From assembly GCA_022826825.1 (NCBI GenBank), contig JAJDUD010000003.1, positions 55,216 through 119,215 on the forward strand: a stretch of DNA of 64,000 nt. The letters run 5' to 3'. Positions 31,574-40,788 of this stretch are shown here, in pieces (positions within the stretch are counted from its first letter, which is position 1; the number at the start of each line of letters is the position of its first letter). The notes under the pieces are model-generated. The model did no database searches. It was given only the letters and a program-made list of their open reading frames with translations, and was not told where the DNA came from. This DNA is from Acidobacteriota bacterium (GTDB lineage: Bacteria; Acidobacteriota; Vicinamibacteria; Marinacidobacterales; Marinacidobacteraceae). Both the position numbers and the translations under genes were made by a program.

Positions 31574-32491
31574 TCAGCGGGGGCCGAACGCTGTGGGCAG
31601 CAGCATGCCGGCACCCATGTCGGCGGTGTTGGCCTGCATCCAGACGATGGAGGCGTCGTGCCGGGCGCGGGCGTCCAGCTCCGCCTGGTACCAGCGTTCG
31701 AGCGTCGCAAGGCGCTTGAGTTCGCCGGCGCGACTCTGTTGCGCCTGGCGGCTGGTATTGAGTAAGGCCGCGTCGGCCAACAGCAAACCGATTTCCGCCT
31801 GTAGCTGAGCGGCTTCCGTGCCGGCCGGTAGTTCGGATACCCGCTCGCGCAGTTCGACGGATCGCCAGTGAGCGGCATCGGTAAAGCGGAGCGCGTGGTA
31901 GTCGAGTACCCGGTCGTTGTCAGCTTGCTCGCGCATCCCCTCCATCGCATCGAACGCCGCCTGTCCCTGGACCGGATCGCTGTACAGGTTCCCGATTTGC
32001 GCGGCGGTCACCGTGTCCGCGCGGTTGGTCGCGTCACGCCAGTGATCCGCAATCCCGGCGCTGCCGGTAAGGCTCCCGAGCGCGTCGAGACGAGTCGCGA
32101 GCGTGTTCGCTTCCGCGTTGTTCAGGCTGCCGATCCACAGGCCGGTGCCGCTCGCGAAGTCGAAGAGCGAGTCCCGGTTCTGCCACGCGGTCCGCAGCCT
32201 TTGCAGGTCGGTCGCGTATTGCGCCACCTCCGTGTGGGCTCCCGGCGTCTGTTCACCGGTCGCGAGCTGCGCGACGCTCATCAGCGTCTCGGTGAATTTG
32301 CCTTCGTTCGCGGCTCGGAGAGCTGCGATAGCGGCAGTGACCCCGGCAATGGCGGTCCCAACGGCGCCGACCGCGGCGAGGATGGCGGGACTCATCGGGT
32401 CGGCGAAGCCCTCGACCGGCGCGGTCGCGACGAAGAGCAGACCGGTGACCAGAAGGGCGACGAGGAGGATTCGGACGAGGGCATGGATCAT
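31574..32491 (-). CDS. VirB5/TrbJ-like protein
   Basis: A 305-aa exported helical protein: signal or anchor LLVALLVTGLLFVATAPV, then a long helical body (LRAANEGKFTETLMSVAQL, AAQLQAEIGLLLADAALL, RLATLERWYQAELDARA). Position between virB10 and virB6 and topology fit the VirB5/TrbJ minor pilus component. Sequence identity to the family cannot be checked here. Confidence 0.65.
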   Translation of the reverse strand: MIHALVRILLVALLVTGLLFVATAPVEGFADPMSPAILAAVGAVGTAIAGVTAAIAALRAANEGKFTETLMSVAQLATGEQTPGAHTEVAQYATDLQRLRTAWQNRDSLFDFASGTGLWIGSLNNAEANTLATRLDALGSLTGSAGIADHWRDATNRADTVTAAQIGNLYSDPVQGQAAFDAMEGMREQADNDRVLDYHALRFTDAAHWRSVELRERVSELPAGTEAAQLQAEIGLLLADAALLNTSRQAQQSRAGELKRLATLERWYQAELDARARHDASIVWMQANTADMGAGMLLPTAFGPR

Positions 32492-33819
32492 GGGAGGCTC
32501 CTTCGGCTGGATGGGAAGAGGGCGTCGCTGGTGAACCAGATCCGGAGCCGGTGGCCGGCGCGGATCGTGACGGTGGGGAAGCGGTTGAGGAAGCGGTTCA
32601 TGAGCTGGATGCCGCTTCCGGCAGTGCTCTGGGCCACGCCGGCGCGGTAGCCGGCGAGTCCGCCGGCGTAGGGGTTGGCGCCGATGGCGGCGAAGCCGCT
32701 CATGAGGCCGACGGCGCCGGCCGCGAGGAAGGTCGAGAAGTAGTGGCGGTTGACCTGGTCCTTGAGGGCGCCTTCGCCGAGCTGGTTGAGTCCCTGGAAC
32801 TGCAGGGCGACGTGCGTCCCGTCGGGCAGGATGACCCGGTGGAAGCCGACGGCGAGCCGCTCCTGGTCCTGCCCGCGGACCGGCTGTGCGGTACCGATGA
32901 AGCGGCTGCCGCGGGGGATGAGGACCCGTTGGCGGTCGGCGCTGTAGAAGGGCACGGCGACGGTGGCGAGGACCGGCGACGGGAAGTCGCCGGTGAGCTG
33001 GGTGACGAGCACGGCTTCGGCGAAGGAGCCTTCGAAGATGCGTTCCCAGCCGGGGGGATCCCGGGGAGTGGAGAAACGAGGAGGGGTGTCGTAGTCGGGG
33101 AGGTTGGCGGAGTCGGGGAGCGGGACGTCGAGTTCTCCGGTCGTGGGTGTGTATCGCGATGGGTCGGCGCCCGGGAGGGCCTCGGCCCGGGTGAGGGCGT
33201 CGAGCATCGCGTCTGTGGACTGCTGCGCGGCGGCGGCGAACGGCTGCATGTCGAGGCCGGGAGGTGCCGGAGCCGGCGTTGATGCCGTGGAGGCGCTCCC
33301 GGCGCCCGCCGGCATGCCGTCCGCGCCGCGGTAGGACTGCGCGACGGGCTGGGTCCGGAGCGAACGGAGCTGGCGTTCGAGCTCTTCGAGCCGGATGGCC
33401 TGCCGCAGTTCGTGCTCCTCGGGCGTGAGCTCCTCCGCGGTGTCGGGGTCGACCGCGGGAGTCTCGGCAGGCACCGCGTCGGGCCCGGTTGACGGACGCC
33501 CTCCGGTGATGCCGAGCGCGTCACGGATCCGCTGCCGCTCCGCGTCGCGTTCCTCGATCAGCTGCTGGTATTCCTGCTGGCGCTCCTGTTGCTCGATCTG
33601 GGACCGGAGGCCCCGGGCCATGCCGGGAGCGACGATCGGTTCGTCGGTTCCCGAGCCGGGAGCGGCGCCGGCGAGGTCGTCGGGATCGTCGGAGCTGAGG
33701 GAGGCGCTGAGGATGAGGGCGAGCAGGAGGACGGTGATGAGGAGGACGCCGACCTTGGTGACCAAGTTGGCGGGGAGCGCCCCGGCGGGCTTGCTGGTGA
33801 GCTGCTTCCAGTCGGGCAT
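32488..33819 (-). CDS. virB10: VirB10/TrbI-type secretion protein
   Basis: A 443-aa protein spanning the envelope: cytoplasmic N terminus (MPDWKQLTSKPAGA), transmembrane helix (VLLITVLLLALILSASL), a long glutamine/proline-rich linker and the C-terminal beta-barrel domain (AVLVTQLTGDFPSPVLATV, VLIPRGSRFIGTAQPV, FSTFLAAGAVGLMSG). ATGA overlap with the next gene. Confidence 0.92.
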   Translation of the reverse strand: MPDWKQLTSKPAGALPANLVTKVGVLLITVLLLALILSASLSSDDPDDLAGAAPGSGTDEPIVAPGMARGLRSQIEQQERQQEYQQLIEERDAERQRIRDALGITGGRPSTGPDAVPAETPAVDPDTAEELTPEEHELRQAIRLEELERQLRSLRTQPVAQSYRGADGMPAGAGSASTASTPAPAPPGLDMQPFAAAAQQSTDAMLDALTRAEALPGADPSRYTPTTGELDVPLPDSANLPDYDTPPRFSTPRDPPGWERIFEGSFAEAVLVTQLTGDFPSPVLATVAVPFYSADRQRVLIPRGSRFIGTAQPVRGQDQERLAVGFHRVILPDGTHVALQFQGLNQLGEGALKDQVNRHYFSTFLAAGAVGLMSGFAAIGANPYAGGLAGYRAGVAQSTAGSGIQLMNRFLNRFPTVTIRAGHRLRIWFTSDALFPSSRRSLP

Positions 33820-35244
33820 TTAGTTGGGCGCTCCCAGCCGGAGGCCGCGGTCGAGATCCGCCCGCGGCAGGGCGTCGGAATAGATGGCGCGGTCTCCGTC
33901 GAGATCCGACCGGAGGCAGCGGAAGAGGAGGCCGCGGGGGATAGTGGCGGCGGCGTGCCAGCCGGTGCCGGGTGGCAGACCGGTCTCGCGCACTGCGCAG
34001 CCGGCGAACACGCTCCGCAGGGTGCGTTCGACGCGCGTGAGAAACAGCCGCTCGCCGGCCGGATCGCCGTGGGCGACGTGGTTGACGTAGAGCGAGCCGC
34101 CGGGGCGGAGGCGGGAGCGGGCCAGGCGGTAGAACTCGACGGTCAGCAGGTGGCGGGGAGCGGAGCGCCAGTTGGTGAAGGCATCGGCGACGATCGCGTC
34201 CCAGCCTCCGGGGTCGTTGCGGAGGAAGGCGCGTGCGTCGCGGGCGTGGAAAGTCCCCGCGGCGCCTTCGGGGACGTCGAGGAACTGGGAGGCGATGCGC
34301 TCCAGGGCTGGGTCGAGGTCGAGGAAGACCGGCTCGAGCGCGCAGGGGGCGCCATGGCCGATGGTCATCCCGCCGGCGCCGAGCACCAGCACGCGCGTCT
34401 CGCCGGCCTCGCACAGGGTCGCCTCGAGGAGTTCGACGTAGGGCCAGCCCTTCCCGTCGGCGTCATGGCGGGAGGCCCATTGCTGGTTGAGTTCGAGGAC
34501 CCGCCCGCCATCGCGGTCCGCGATGCGGTAGTCGGCGTAGGCGTTGCGCTCGACGTAGACGGACGCCTCGGTCCAGAGGTCGACGGCGACGAAGCCGGCG
34601 ACGGCGGCGCAGGCGGCCAGCGGGACGCCGCGCCGGAAGGCCAGCACGGCCGCGCCCAGCAGGCCTGCGCAGAGGACGAGTGCGGCGGCGGCGGTGCCCA
34701 GGAAGCGGAGCAGCAGGAAGGTCGTGGCGAGCGCCCCCGCGACGTTCCCGACGGTGGAGAGGGCGAAGACGCGGCCGGCGGTCGCGGAGCGTTCGCCGGT
34801 GGGCGCGCAGGCATGGGCCAGCAGAACGCACTCCGCAAGGAGCCAGCCGACGGGAGCGATGCCCACGACCGCGTAGAAGGCCACCTGGGCCAGCGGGGGG
34901 AGAGGCAGGCCGAAGGCCAGCAGGATGCCGGGCTCGGACAGCCAGAAGGCGGCGAGGGCCGCGGCGAGCGCCAGCCGGAACGCGAGCCGCGGGCGGGGGT
35001 CTCCGTCGCGGGCAAGGCGCCCGCCGCGGCGGTAGCCGCCGGCGAGGGCGGCCAGGTAGGCGGCGAGGAGGACGGTGGTGACGTCCACCGAGGTCCCGGC
35101 CCAGGGGGCGATGCGCCGCAGGGCCAGGATCTCGGCCCCCAGCGAGGCGTAGCCCTCTGCCAGCAGGATCGCGCCGAGGGCGAGCGGGGAGAGCCGGTGG
35201 GGTGCGCCGGCGGGGCTGGCGGCGATGCGTTTCCAGATGGGCAT
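33820..35244 (-). CDS. Membrane-fused spermidine-synthase-like methyltransferase fold protein
   Basis: A 474-aa protein. About seven transmembrane helices (residues about 20-210) precede a polyamine aminopropyltransferase-like Rossmann domain: VLELNQQW, RVLVLGAGGMTIGHG, LEPVFLDLDPALERIA, WDAIVADAFTNW. Such fusions are known as spermidine synthase-like proteins, but activity is unproven. It is inserted between virB9 and virB10, with TAA directly next to the virB10 ATG. Its first 14 residues (MPIWKRIAASPAGA) copy the virB10 N terminus (MPDWKQLTSKPAGA). Confidence 0.8.
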   Translation of the reverse strand: MPIWKRIAASPAGAPHRLSPLALGAILLAEGYASLGAEILALRRIAPWAGTSVDVTTVLLAAYLAALAGGYRRGGRLARDGDPRPRLAFRLALAAALAAFWLSEPGILLAFGLPLPPLAQVAFYAVVGIAPVGWLLAECVLLAHACAPTGERSATAGRVFALSTVGNVAGALATTFLLLRFLGTAAAALVLCAGLLGAAVLAFRRGVPLAACAAVAGFVAVDLWTEASVYVERNAYADYRIADRDGGRVLELNQQWASRHDADGKGWPYVELLEATLCEAGETRVLVLGAGGMTIGHGAPCALEPVFLDLDPALERIASQFLDVPEGAAGTFHARDARAFLRNDPGGWDAIVADAFTNWRSAPRHLLTVEFYRLARSRLRPGGSLYVNHVAHGDPAGERLFLTRVERTLRSVFAGCAVRETGLPPGTGWHAAATIPRGLLFRCLRSDLDGDRAIYSDALPRADLDRGLRLGAPN

Positions 35245-35561
35245 GGGGGGCTGTCAGACAGGTCTGGGCGTTGGGAAGCGACTCCGGAGCCATGCGGGAG
35301 CAGGGGTTTCTCCGGAAATGGCCCTGGAAGGCGCAAGAACGGGCCTTCCTCGCCGTTTCCGGGCTCCACACGATGCCGAGATCCGTCGGACGGCGGCGCG
35401 CTCCTGCGGCCTCTCAGGCGCGGTTGCGCGCCGTGTGTGGGGTGGTCCAGAGGCCGCACGGAGGCATCGGAGTCGAAGGCTGGCGTTCTCCGGACGGTCC
35501 GGAGGACCGGCCGTCTCCGCGAGGGGGGATCCCGAGCGGCGGGGGGAGCGGTGAGCGATGT
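35245..35561. other. Gap in the conjugation operon without a clear gene
   Basis: 317 bp between the virB9 stop and the spermidine-synthase-like start, the only large gap in an otherwise tightly packed operon. It contains the palindrome CTCCGGAC..GTCCGGAG near 35490 and no convincing ORF or operator array. It may hold a promoter for the downstream half. Confidence 0.4.
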
Positions 35562-36452
35562 TCACGGCAGGGGATCCGGGGGCGTGAAGCGCCAGCGGGC
35601 GCGTTCCCTGCCGAGCTGCAGCCAGCCTTCGCCGATGATGCGGCGAACGACGTAGAGACCGGTCTCGGTGAGGTCGTAGGGGACGAGGGAGGGCTCGCCG
35701 TCCTTGCGCTCGTAGAGCGCGGGGGACTCCTGGGCGCGGCTCCGGAGGTAGGTGAACTGCCCGTCGTGCCACATGGCCTCGACCAGGAAGGGCCACTCGC
35801 GGGCCTTCTTGTCGAGGGTGTAGGGGAACTCGATCCGGAGCGGATACGCCGCGCGGTAGGCGTCGATCTCCTCCGCGGCGGCCTGGCGGGCCGCGTCGAT
35901 CTGCTCTTCGGCGTCGGCCCGGGCGGCCTGCACCTCGGCGCGCGCCTGGGTGGCCATGGCTTGGTAGGACTGGACCCGGGAGCGGGCGACGAATGCCGGC
36001 TCGTGGGCGCCGCGGGCCGTCGGCGCGGGGACGTCGGTGGTGCCGTCGTCCGGCCCGGCGGCCGGGAAGCGGACGACGAGGTGGGGCTCCTCTTCTGCGG
36101 ACTCGGCGACGAGGAAGGTGTAGATCCGTCCGGACTCGCAGACCAGCGCGATGTTGGTCGCGGCATCGTCCGCGATCGGCTTGAGGAAGGCGACGTTGGC
36201 GCTGCCGGAGAGGTGCCAGTACTCGGCGTCGCCGACGACGAAGTCCAGGATGGTCTCGTGCGGCGGGAGGGTGATGACGGTGGTGTGGCGGGTGCGGGTC
36301 TGGAGCCGCCAGACGGTGTCCTCGGGGGTGTCGTCGAGCCGGAGGATGTGCCCGTCCTGGGGCGCCGCGAGCGGTGCGAGCCCCTGGCAGAGGAGGAACA
36401 CGAGCAGGAAGAGGAGGAGACGGGGCGGGATCGCGGGGAAGCCGGGGATCAT
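35562..36452 (-). CDS. virB9: VirB9/TrbG-type secretion protein
   Basis: A 296-aa outer-membrane-complex protein. Signal peptide (LLLFLLVFLLCQGLAPLAA), N-terminal domain (TVITLPPHETILDFVVGDAEYW, with IYTFLVAES), an inserted coiled coil (MATQARAEVQAARADAEEQ) and a C-terminal domain (EAMWHDGQFTYLRSRAQE). The coiled-coil insert is unusual. ATG at 36452 overlaps the virB4 stop. Confidence 0.85.
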   Translation of the reverse strand: MIPGFPAIPPRLLLFLLVFLLCQGLAPLAAPQDGHILRLDDTPEDTVWRLQTRTRHTTVITLPPHETILDFVVGDAEYWHLSGSANVAFLKPIADDAATNIALVCESGRIYTFLVAESAEEEPHLVVRFPAAGPDDGTTDVPAPTARGAHEPAFVARSRVQSYQAMATQARAEVQAARADAEEQIDAARQAAAEEIDAYRAAYPLRIEFPYTLDKKAREWPFLVEAMWHDGQFTYLRSRAQESPALYERKDGEPSLVPYDLTETGLYVVRRIIGEGWLQLGRERARWRFTPPDPLP

Positions 36453-38884
36453 GTGGACAGCTCCGTTTGTCTGGCGAGGGCGGCGAGGCCGCCGGTGAGG
36501 CCGTGCGCCGCGACCGCCTCGGCGCGCCGCTCTGAATCGGTGGGGGAGGACGTGTAGAGCCAGTAGCTCTCGGGGTCGACGTGGAGGCGGAGGACGCCGG
36601 CGGACTGGGACCGGCGGAGGTAGAGCTCCTGCTTGGGGACGAGCTGGCGGATGGTGGCCATCTCCGTCTCGTTGAGGCGGAAGATCTCGCCGACCTGGTC
36701 GGGGAGGTCGGGGTTGGCCAGGAAGAGCTTCGTCGGGAGGGACTCGAGGAGCCCCTTCGCCGCCGGGCTGGCGGTGACGTCGATCGCCGACTGGGTGGCG
36801 AGGACGAGGGCGGCGTTGCGTTTCCGCCAGGTCTTCGCCGCCTCCGCGAGGTAGGCGAGGATGGCGGGGTCCCGGAGGTACCGCCAGGCCTCGTCGACGA
36901 CCATCAGCTTGACGCGGGCCGCCTCGTCCGGGTTCTCGAGGGCGAGGCGCATGCGCTCGAGGAGGTAGAACAGCGCGGCCTCGCAGAGGTCCTCGTGCTC
37001 TGCGGCGCCGGCGAGGTCGATGACCTGCCAGTCCTGGAGCTGCAGTTCGTCGGCGCCCGGGTTGTCGAAGTAAGCGGCCCAGGCGCCGTTGCCGTGCCAG
37101 CGGCTCATGGCCGGCCACATCCCCTTCGGCAGGGAGGAGACGAACGCGGACAGGGAGCGCTGGGCCTCGGAGAAGGCGTAGAGGTCCTCGACGCGGCTCC
37201 GGATCTCGGACGGATCCCGTCCGGTGAGTTCGTAGCCGCCGATGCGGAGGAGGCGGCTGATCCAGCCGGTGAGGAACTGGAAGGTCCGCTCGCCTGAGGG
37301 CAGGGAGAAGGGCTTGAGGGCGAGCGCGCCGTCGGCGCGCTCGGGGGCGAGCTGGAGGTAGCCGCCGCCCAGGAACTGGGTGAGCCACCGGTAGGAGCCG
37401 CCGAGGTCCAGGATGAGGACCCGCGGCTGGTACTGGAGGGCCTGGACGAGCAGGAAGTTGAGCGTGAAGCTCTTGCCCGCGCCGGTGGCGCCGAGGATGA
37501 GCGTGTGCCCGACGTCGGCCCCCGCGAAGAGGTCGTAGTGATACGAGGTTTTCCAGGGAGTCTCGAAGGTCGCGAGCGCCGGCCGGGAAAGGTGCTTGCT
37601 GACCCGGTGGCCGCGCGGAGGTCCGAAGAGGGGCGCCAGGCAGGAGGCGACGCCCGCGCTCGCGAAGACGGAACGGATCTGCCGCTTGCGCGGCATGGCC
37701 GGCATGCGTGCGAACCAGCTGGCGAGCTGGCCGTAGCCCTCGCGGATGAGCTTGGCGTCGCAGCCGGAGAAGATCCGGCGCAGTTCGGCGTCGAGTCGTT
37801 CCGTCTCGCCCAGCGGACCGTGGAGGGCGACGGTGAGGGACACGTCGCCGTAGCCGACGCCGTCGGCCTCGAGTTCGACGAGGGCGCCGCCGAGGCGGTC
37901 GGCCTCGGCGTCGGCGGCGGCATCGACCATCGCAGAAGCCGTACCCTCGGTGTCCTGCACGTGCGCCGCCATGGAGTAGCGCTTCGAGAAGTAGTGGCGC
38001 TGCGCGCTCCGGATCTTGCGCCGGGCGGCCTCCAGAGCGTAGGGACGCCACTCGAGAGACAGGGTGAACCGCGCCTCCATGCGGGCGAGTTCGTAGAGGA
38101 GGTTGGCGCGGGCGGTGGCCGGCGGCGAGAGGAGGGAGTAGAGGATGACGGGCTCGCCGTCGAGCCGGAGGTGCTGGCGCTCGGCTTCGAGCTCGGAGAG
38201 CGGCAGCCGCCAGTTGAGGGCGCTCGCGGCGGCGTGGCCGTGCCACTGGAGGCCGGGACGGTTGACGAGTTCGCTCAGGAAGGGAGTGGCCTCGTCCGCC
38301 GGCAGGAGACGGAGCGGGGTGACCTCGTTGGCGAGGGCGGCGGAGGCCTCGACGAGCTGGCGGAAGCGGGTGGCGGCCCGGCGCACCTCGGCGAGGAGAA
38401 AGACGGACTCGTGGGGGTTGCGGCGGGCCCGGAGCCAGTTGCGCGCGTACTCGACGAGCCAGTGGTTGCCCCGGGGTCCGGAGCGGCCCGCCCGCTCGAG
38501 GCCGGGGTTGTGGCTCCAGACGACATACGTCCTGAGGTCGTGGATCCGGGAAAGGAGGAAGTCGCGCCGGTTTCGCTGGGAGAGGGCCGCGACGCCGTCG
38601 AGGCCGTTGACCTCGCCGAGGACGCCGGGGCGACGGAGCAGGTAGAAGTAGAGCCGCGTGCTGGTGTCGAGGGAGGAGAGCAGACGCTGCCAGCGGTTGA
38701 GCACCTGGTCCAGCTGCTCGGGGGTGCGGCCATCCAGGACGGCTGGCTCCAGCTCGGCGGCCGCCAGGAACTCGCCGGCGCGGGTGAGGCAGAAGGGGTG
38801 TTCCTTCAGCCAGCCCCAGTAGGGCAGCTCGTCGGCGAGCGCGCCCGCCGCGGCGAAGTCCTGCTGCTCGGCCCGGAGGTTCAT
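36449..38884 (-). CDS. virB4: VirB4/TrbE-type secretion ATPase
   Basis: An 811-aa ATPase. The C-terminal half has Walker A in LILGATGAGKSFTLN, a second block RVLILDLGGSYRW, Walker B VKLMVVDEAWRYL and the VLATQSAIDV motif. The ATG at 38884 overlaps the virB3 stop (ATGA); the frame is open further upstream but that part is the shadow of virB3. Energises pilus assembly and transfer. Confidence 0.92.
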   Translation of the reverse strand: MNLRAEQQDFAAAGALADELPYWGWLKEHPFCLTRAGEFLAAAELEPAVLDGRTPEQLDQVLNRWQRLLSSLDTSTRLYFYLLRRPGVLGEVNGLDGVAALSQRNRRDFLLSRIHDLRTYVVWSHNPGLERAGRSGPRGNHWLVEYARNWLRARRNPHESVFLLAEVRRAATRFRQLVEASAALANEVTPLRLLPADEATPFLSELVNRPGLQWHGHAAASALNWRLPLSELEAERQHLRLDGEPVILYSLLSPPATARANLLYELARMEARFTLSLEWRPYALEAARRKIRSAQRHYFSKRYSMAAHVQDTEGTASAMVDAAADAEADRLGGALVELEADGVGYGDVSLTVALHGPLGETERLDAELRRIFSGCDAKLIREGYGQLASWFARMPAMPRKRQIRSVFASAGVASCLAPLFGPPRGHRVSKHLSRPALATFETPWKTSYHYDLFAGADVGHTLILGATGAGKSFTLNFLLVQALQYQPRVLILDLGGSYRWLTQFLGGGYLQLAPERADGALALKPFSLPSGERTFQFLTGWISRLLRIGGYELTGRDPSEIRSRVEDLYAFSEAQRSLSAFVSSLPKGMWPAMSRWHGNGAWAAYFDNPGADELQLQDWQVIDLAGAAEHEDLCEAALFYLLERMRLALENPDEAARVKLMVVDEAWRYLRDPAILAYLAEAAKTWRKRNAALVLATQSAIDVTASPAAKGLLESLPTKLFLANPDLPDQVGEIFRLNETEMATIRQLVPKQELYLRRSQSAGVLRLHVDPESYWLYTSSPTDSERRAEAVAAHGLTGGLAALARQTELST

Positions 38885-39171
38885 GCCAGGAGGTCGACGT
38901 GCCAGCGACCCGGTTTGCCGGCGTCGTAGCGGACGCGGCTCGTGGCGCTCGCCGCAACGATGGACAGCATGTTCGGGTCCTGGCGCCAGGCGAGCCAGCC
39001 GGCGGCGTAGAGGGTGCCGAAGATCAGGCCGCCCGTGACGAGCGAGTTGATGGCGTTCCACATCGCCAGGCCGAGGGTGAGAGACAGCAGGAACCACCGT
39101 CTCTCGACCCCCATGATGGTGAGCGGCCGGCTCAGGGCGGGGTGCCCGTGCCAGGCGCGCTTGCCGGTCAC
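38881..39171 (-). CDS. virB3: VirB3/TrbD-type protein
   Basis: A 96-aa inner-membrane protein: HPALSRPLTIMGVERRWFLL is the family signature, followed by two short helices (LTLGLAMWNAINSLVTGG, FGTLYAAGWLAW) and LAWRQDPNML. Directly precedes virB4. Confidence 0.88.
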   Translation of the reverse strand: MTGKRAWHGHPALSRPLTIMGVERRWFLLSLTLGLAMWNAINSLVTGGLIFGTLYAAGWLAWRQDPNMLSIVAASATSRVRYDAGKPGRWHVDLLA

Positions 39172-39183
39172 GATTCAAGCCCG

Positions 39184-39234
39184 ACCGTATGCACGGTCAA
39201 TACCGTATGGCGTCATACGATCAATACCGTATGG
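39184..39234. repeat. ATACCGTAT operator-like array 5
   Basis: ATACCGTAT at 39200 and 39224, each in the context CAATACCGTATGG, plus GACCGTATGCACGGTC in front. It lies upstream of virB3, between it and the pilin gene. Confidence 0.65.
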
Positions 39235-39239
39235 ACGGG

Positions 39240-39536
39240 TCAGAAGAGCCAGCCGAGGAAGTTCACGGCGCCCATCGCCATGCCGAGGCCGAAGATGATC
39301 CCGGCCAGGGCCTTCTTGGAGCCGCCCTCGCCGAAGGCGAACATCAGCCCGCCGATGACGATGGCGATCAGCGAGAGGCCGCGGGCGATCGGGCCGGTGA
39401 AGGCGGTCTCGAGGACCGAGACGGCGTTCAGCCAGGGGCTGGTGCCTGCCATCGTGGCGAACGCGGCGCTCGGTACGAGCACGGCGGCGGCAGCCAGGAT
39501 GATGGCGGCACGGATGTGGGATGTGGTGCGCTTCAT
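39240..39536 (-). CDS. virB2: VirB2/TrbC-type pilin
   Basis: A 98-aa prepilin with a cleavable leader (IILAAAAVLVPSAAFA) and two hydrophobic helices separated by a short polar loop (GEGGSKKA), the standard pilin layout. GAGG precedes the ATG. Confidence 0.85.
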   Translation of the reverse strand: MKRTTSHIRAAIILAAAAVLVPSAAFATMAGTSPWLNAVSVLETAFTGPIARGLSLIAIVIGGLMFAFGEGGSKKALAGIIFGLGMAMGAVNFLGWLF

Positions 39537-39557
39537 GGAAGAGCCTCCTGGGTTGGG

Positions 39558-39875
39558 TTAGTCGGTGAAGTCGCCCTGCTCCTGTTCGGCAAGGCGGCGG
39601 GCAAGGTCGGGATCGCCGTCGCCGCGGCGAACCGAGCGCTCCGCGAGGTCGACCTTCCGGCCGATGTCGTAGAGCCCCAGGCTCCGCAGGATCCCGGCGA
39701 CGGCGAAGACGATGGTGAGGAAGGCCGCGCCCGCGTAGAGGGTGATCGGCCACCAGTACTCGGTGACGATGACCCGGCGGTAAGGCGAGAGGTAGTCGAA
39801 GTGGGAGGCCCCGAAGAAGACGGCCAGCGCCGTGACCGCAACGGTGACGCCGACGCTCACCTTCCAGGGATGCAT
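39558..39875 (-). CDS. Two-helix membrane protein, unknown
   Basis: A 105-aa protein with hydrophobic helices (VGVTVAVTALAVFFGAS and ITLYAGAAFLTIVFAVAGIL) and a charged C-terminal tail (DLARRLAEQEQGDFTD). It sits between the Replic_Relax-like gene (1 bp away) and the pilin gene. Probably part of the transfer apparatus. Confidence 0.6.
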   Translation of the reverse strand: MHPWKVSVGVTVAVTALAVFFGASHFDYLSPYRRVIVTEYWWPITLYAGAAFLTIVFAVAGILRSLGLYDIGRKVDLAERSVRRGDGDPDLARRLAEQEQGDFTD

Positions 39876-39876
39876 C

Positions 39877-40779
39877 TCAGATCTCCATCAGCTCCCGCGG
39901 CGTCGGGTCCTTGCCCCCGCCGCTGCGCTGTGGTCTTGCCGCCTCCCGGAAGGCTTTCGCGATGGTTCTCGCGATGAGGCGGCCGGCCTTGCCGTTCGAG
40001 CCGTAAAGGGCGAAGCCCGCCGCGGCCTTCGCCGCGATCGCGCCTTCGCGGTAGTGCTCGGTGGTGACCTCGATGTTCACCCGGCCGAACGTCTGTCCCC
40101 CGGCGCCCTCGTCAAGGGTGTATTCGAGCTGCGCGTCCGGGAACGACACCGCGCCCTCCGGGGAATGGGGAAGTCCGAGCTCGGCGGCCGCGCGCCTCCG
40201 CTCGGCGTCGGCCGCCCTGCGCCCCGCCCGGGCGCGGGCCCGCTCGCTCCGCCGGACCACGACGCGGCGCAGTTCCGCATCGAGCCGGACCCGGAGCGCC
40301 TCTATTCCCTTGGCGGCGAGCTGTTCCCGGGCGGCGAGCACGGCGCGGTAGACGGCGACGTCGTGGGCGAGGTCCTCGCGGCGTCCGATCCCGCTCCAGA
40401 AGTGCTGGCCCTCGGCGTCACCGCGGCTCTCCGCGGCGGCCTGCGCCTCCGCGGCTCCCTTCCTGGTCGCCGCCAGGACAGTGAAGGAGCCGCCGTTCGG
40501 CCCGTCCGCCTGGTGCTCGGTCACGAGGCCCTCGCGCTTGAGGCGGTTGATGCCGGCGCGCGCGGCGTAGGGGTGGCCGTCGAAGTGGACGGCCGCGATG
40601 TCCTGGTAGGCGGCGACTCGATGGGCGCTGATGTCCACGAGCGCGCCTTCGCGCCGGTCCCGGCCGCGGGGAGCGCCGTCCCGGGAACCGTGTTCCCGGC
40701 GGTGTCCGGTGCGCCGCGGCTCGCGGCCGCGGGGGGCGGCTGGCCTGGTGGGATGGCGGGGCTCCGGACGGCGACTCAT
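39877..40779 (-). CDS. Replication-relaxation (Replic_Relax)-like protein
   Basis: A 300-aa protein with an arginine/proline-rich disordered start, a winged-helix region (DIAAVHFDGHPYAARAGINR) and a C-terminal nuclease-like segment: LPHSPEGAVSFPDAQLEYTL then VNIEVTTEHYREGAIAAKAA. The P-D...E-V..K spacing resembles Replic_Relax proteins. No canonical relaxase is present in the window, so this gene may contribute to DNA processing (inference). Confidence 0.55.
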   Translation of the reverse strand: MSRRPEPRHPTRPAAPRGREPRRTGHRREHGSRDGAPRGRDRREGALVDISAHRVAAYQDIAAVHFDGHPYAARAGINRLKREGLVTEHQADGPNGGSFTVLAATRKGAAEAQAAAESRGDAEGQHFWSGIGRREDLAHDVAVYRAVLAAREQLAAKGIEALRVRLDAELRRVVVRRSERARARAGRRAADAERRRAAAELGLPHSPEGAVSFPDAQLEYTLDEGAGGQTFGRVNIEVTTEHYREGAIAAKAAAGFALYGSNGKAGRLIARTIAKAFREAARPQRSGGGKDPTPRELMEI

Positions 40780-40788
40780 GGGCGGGGG

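Noticed and set aside
35562..38957. A minus-strand frame of 1131 codons
   Set aside because: Only its 3' part (virB9 from 36452) is coding. The rest is an arginine/proline-rich shadow of virB4, which has clear Walker motifs in another frame.
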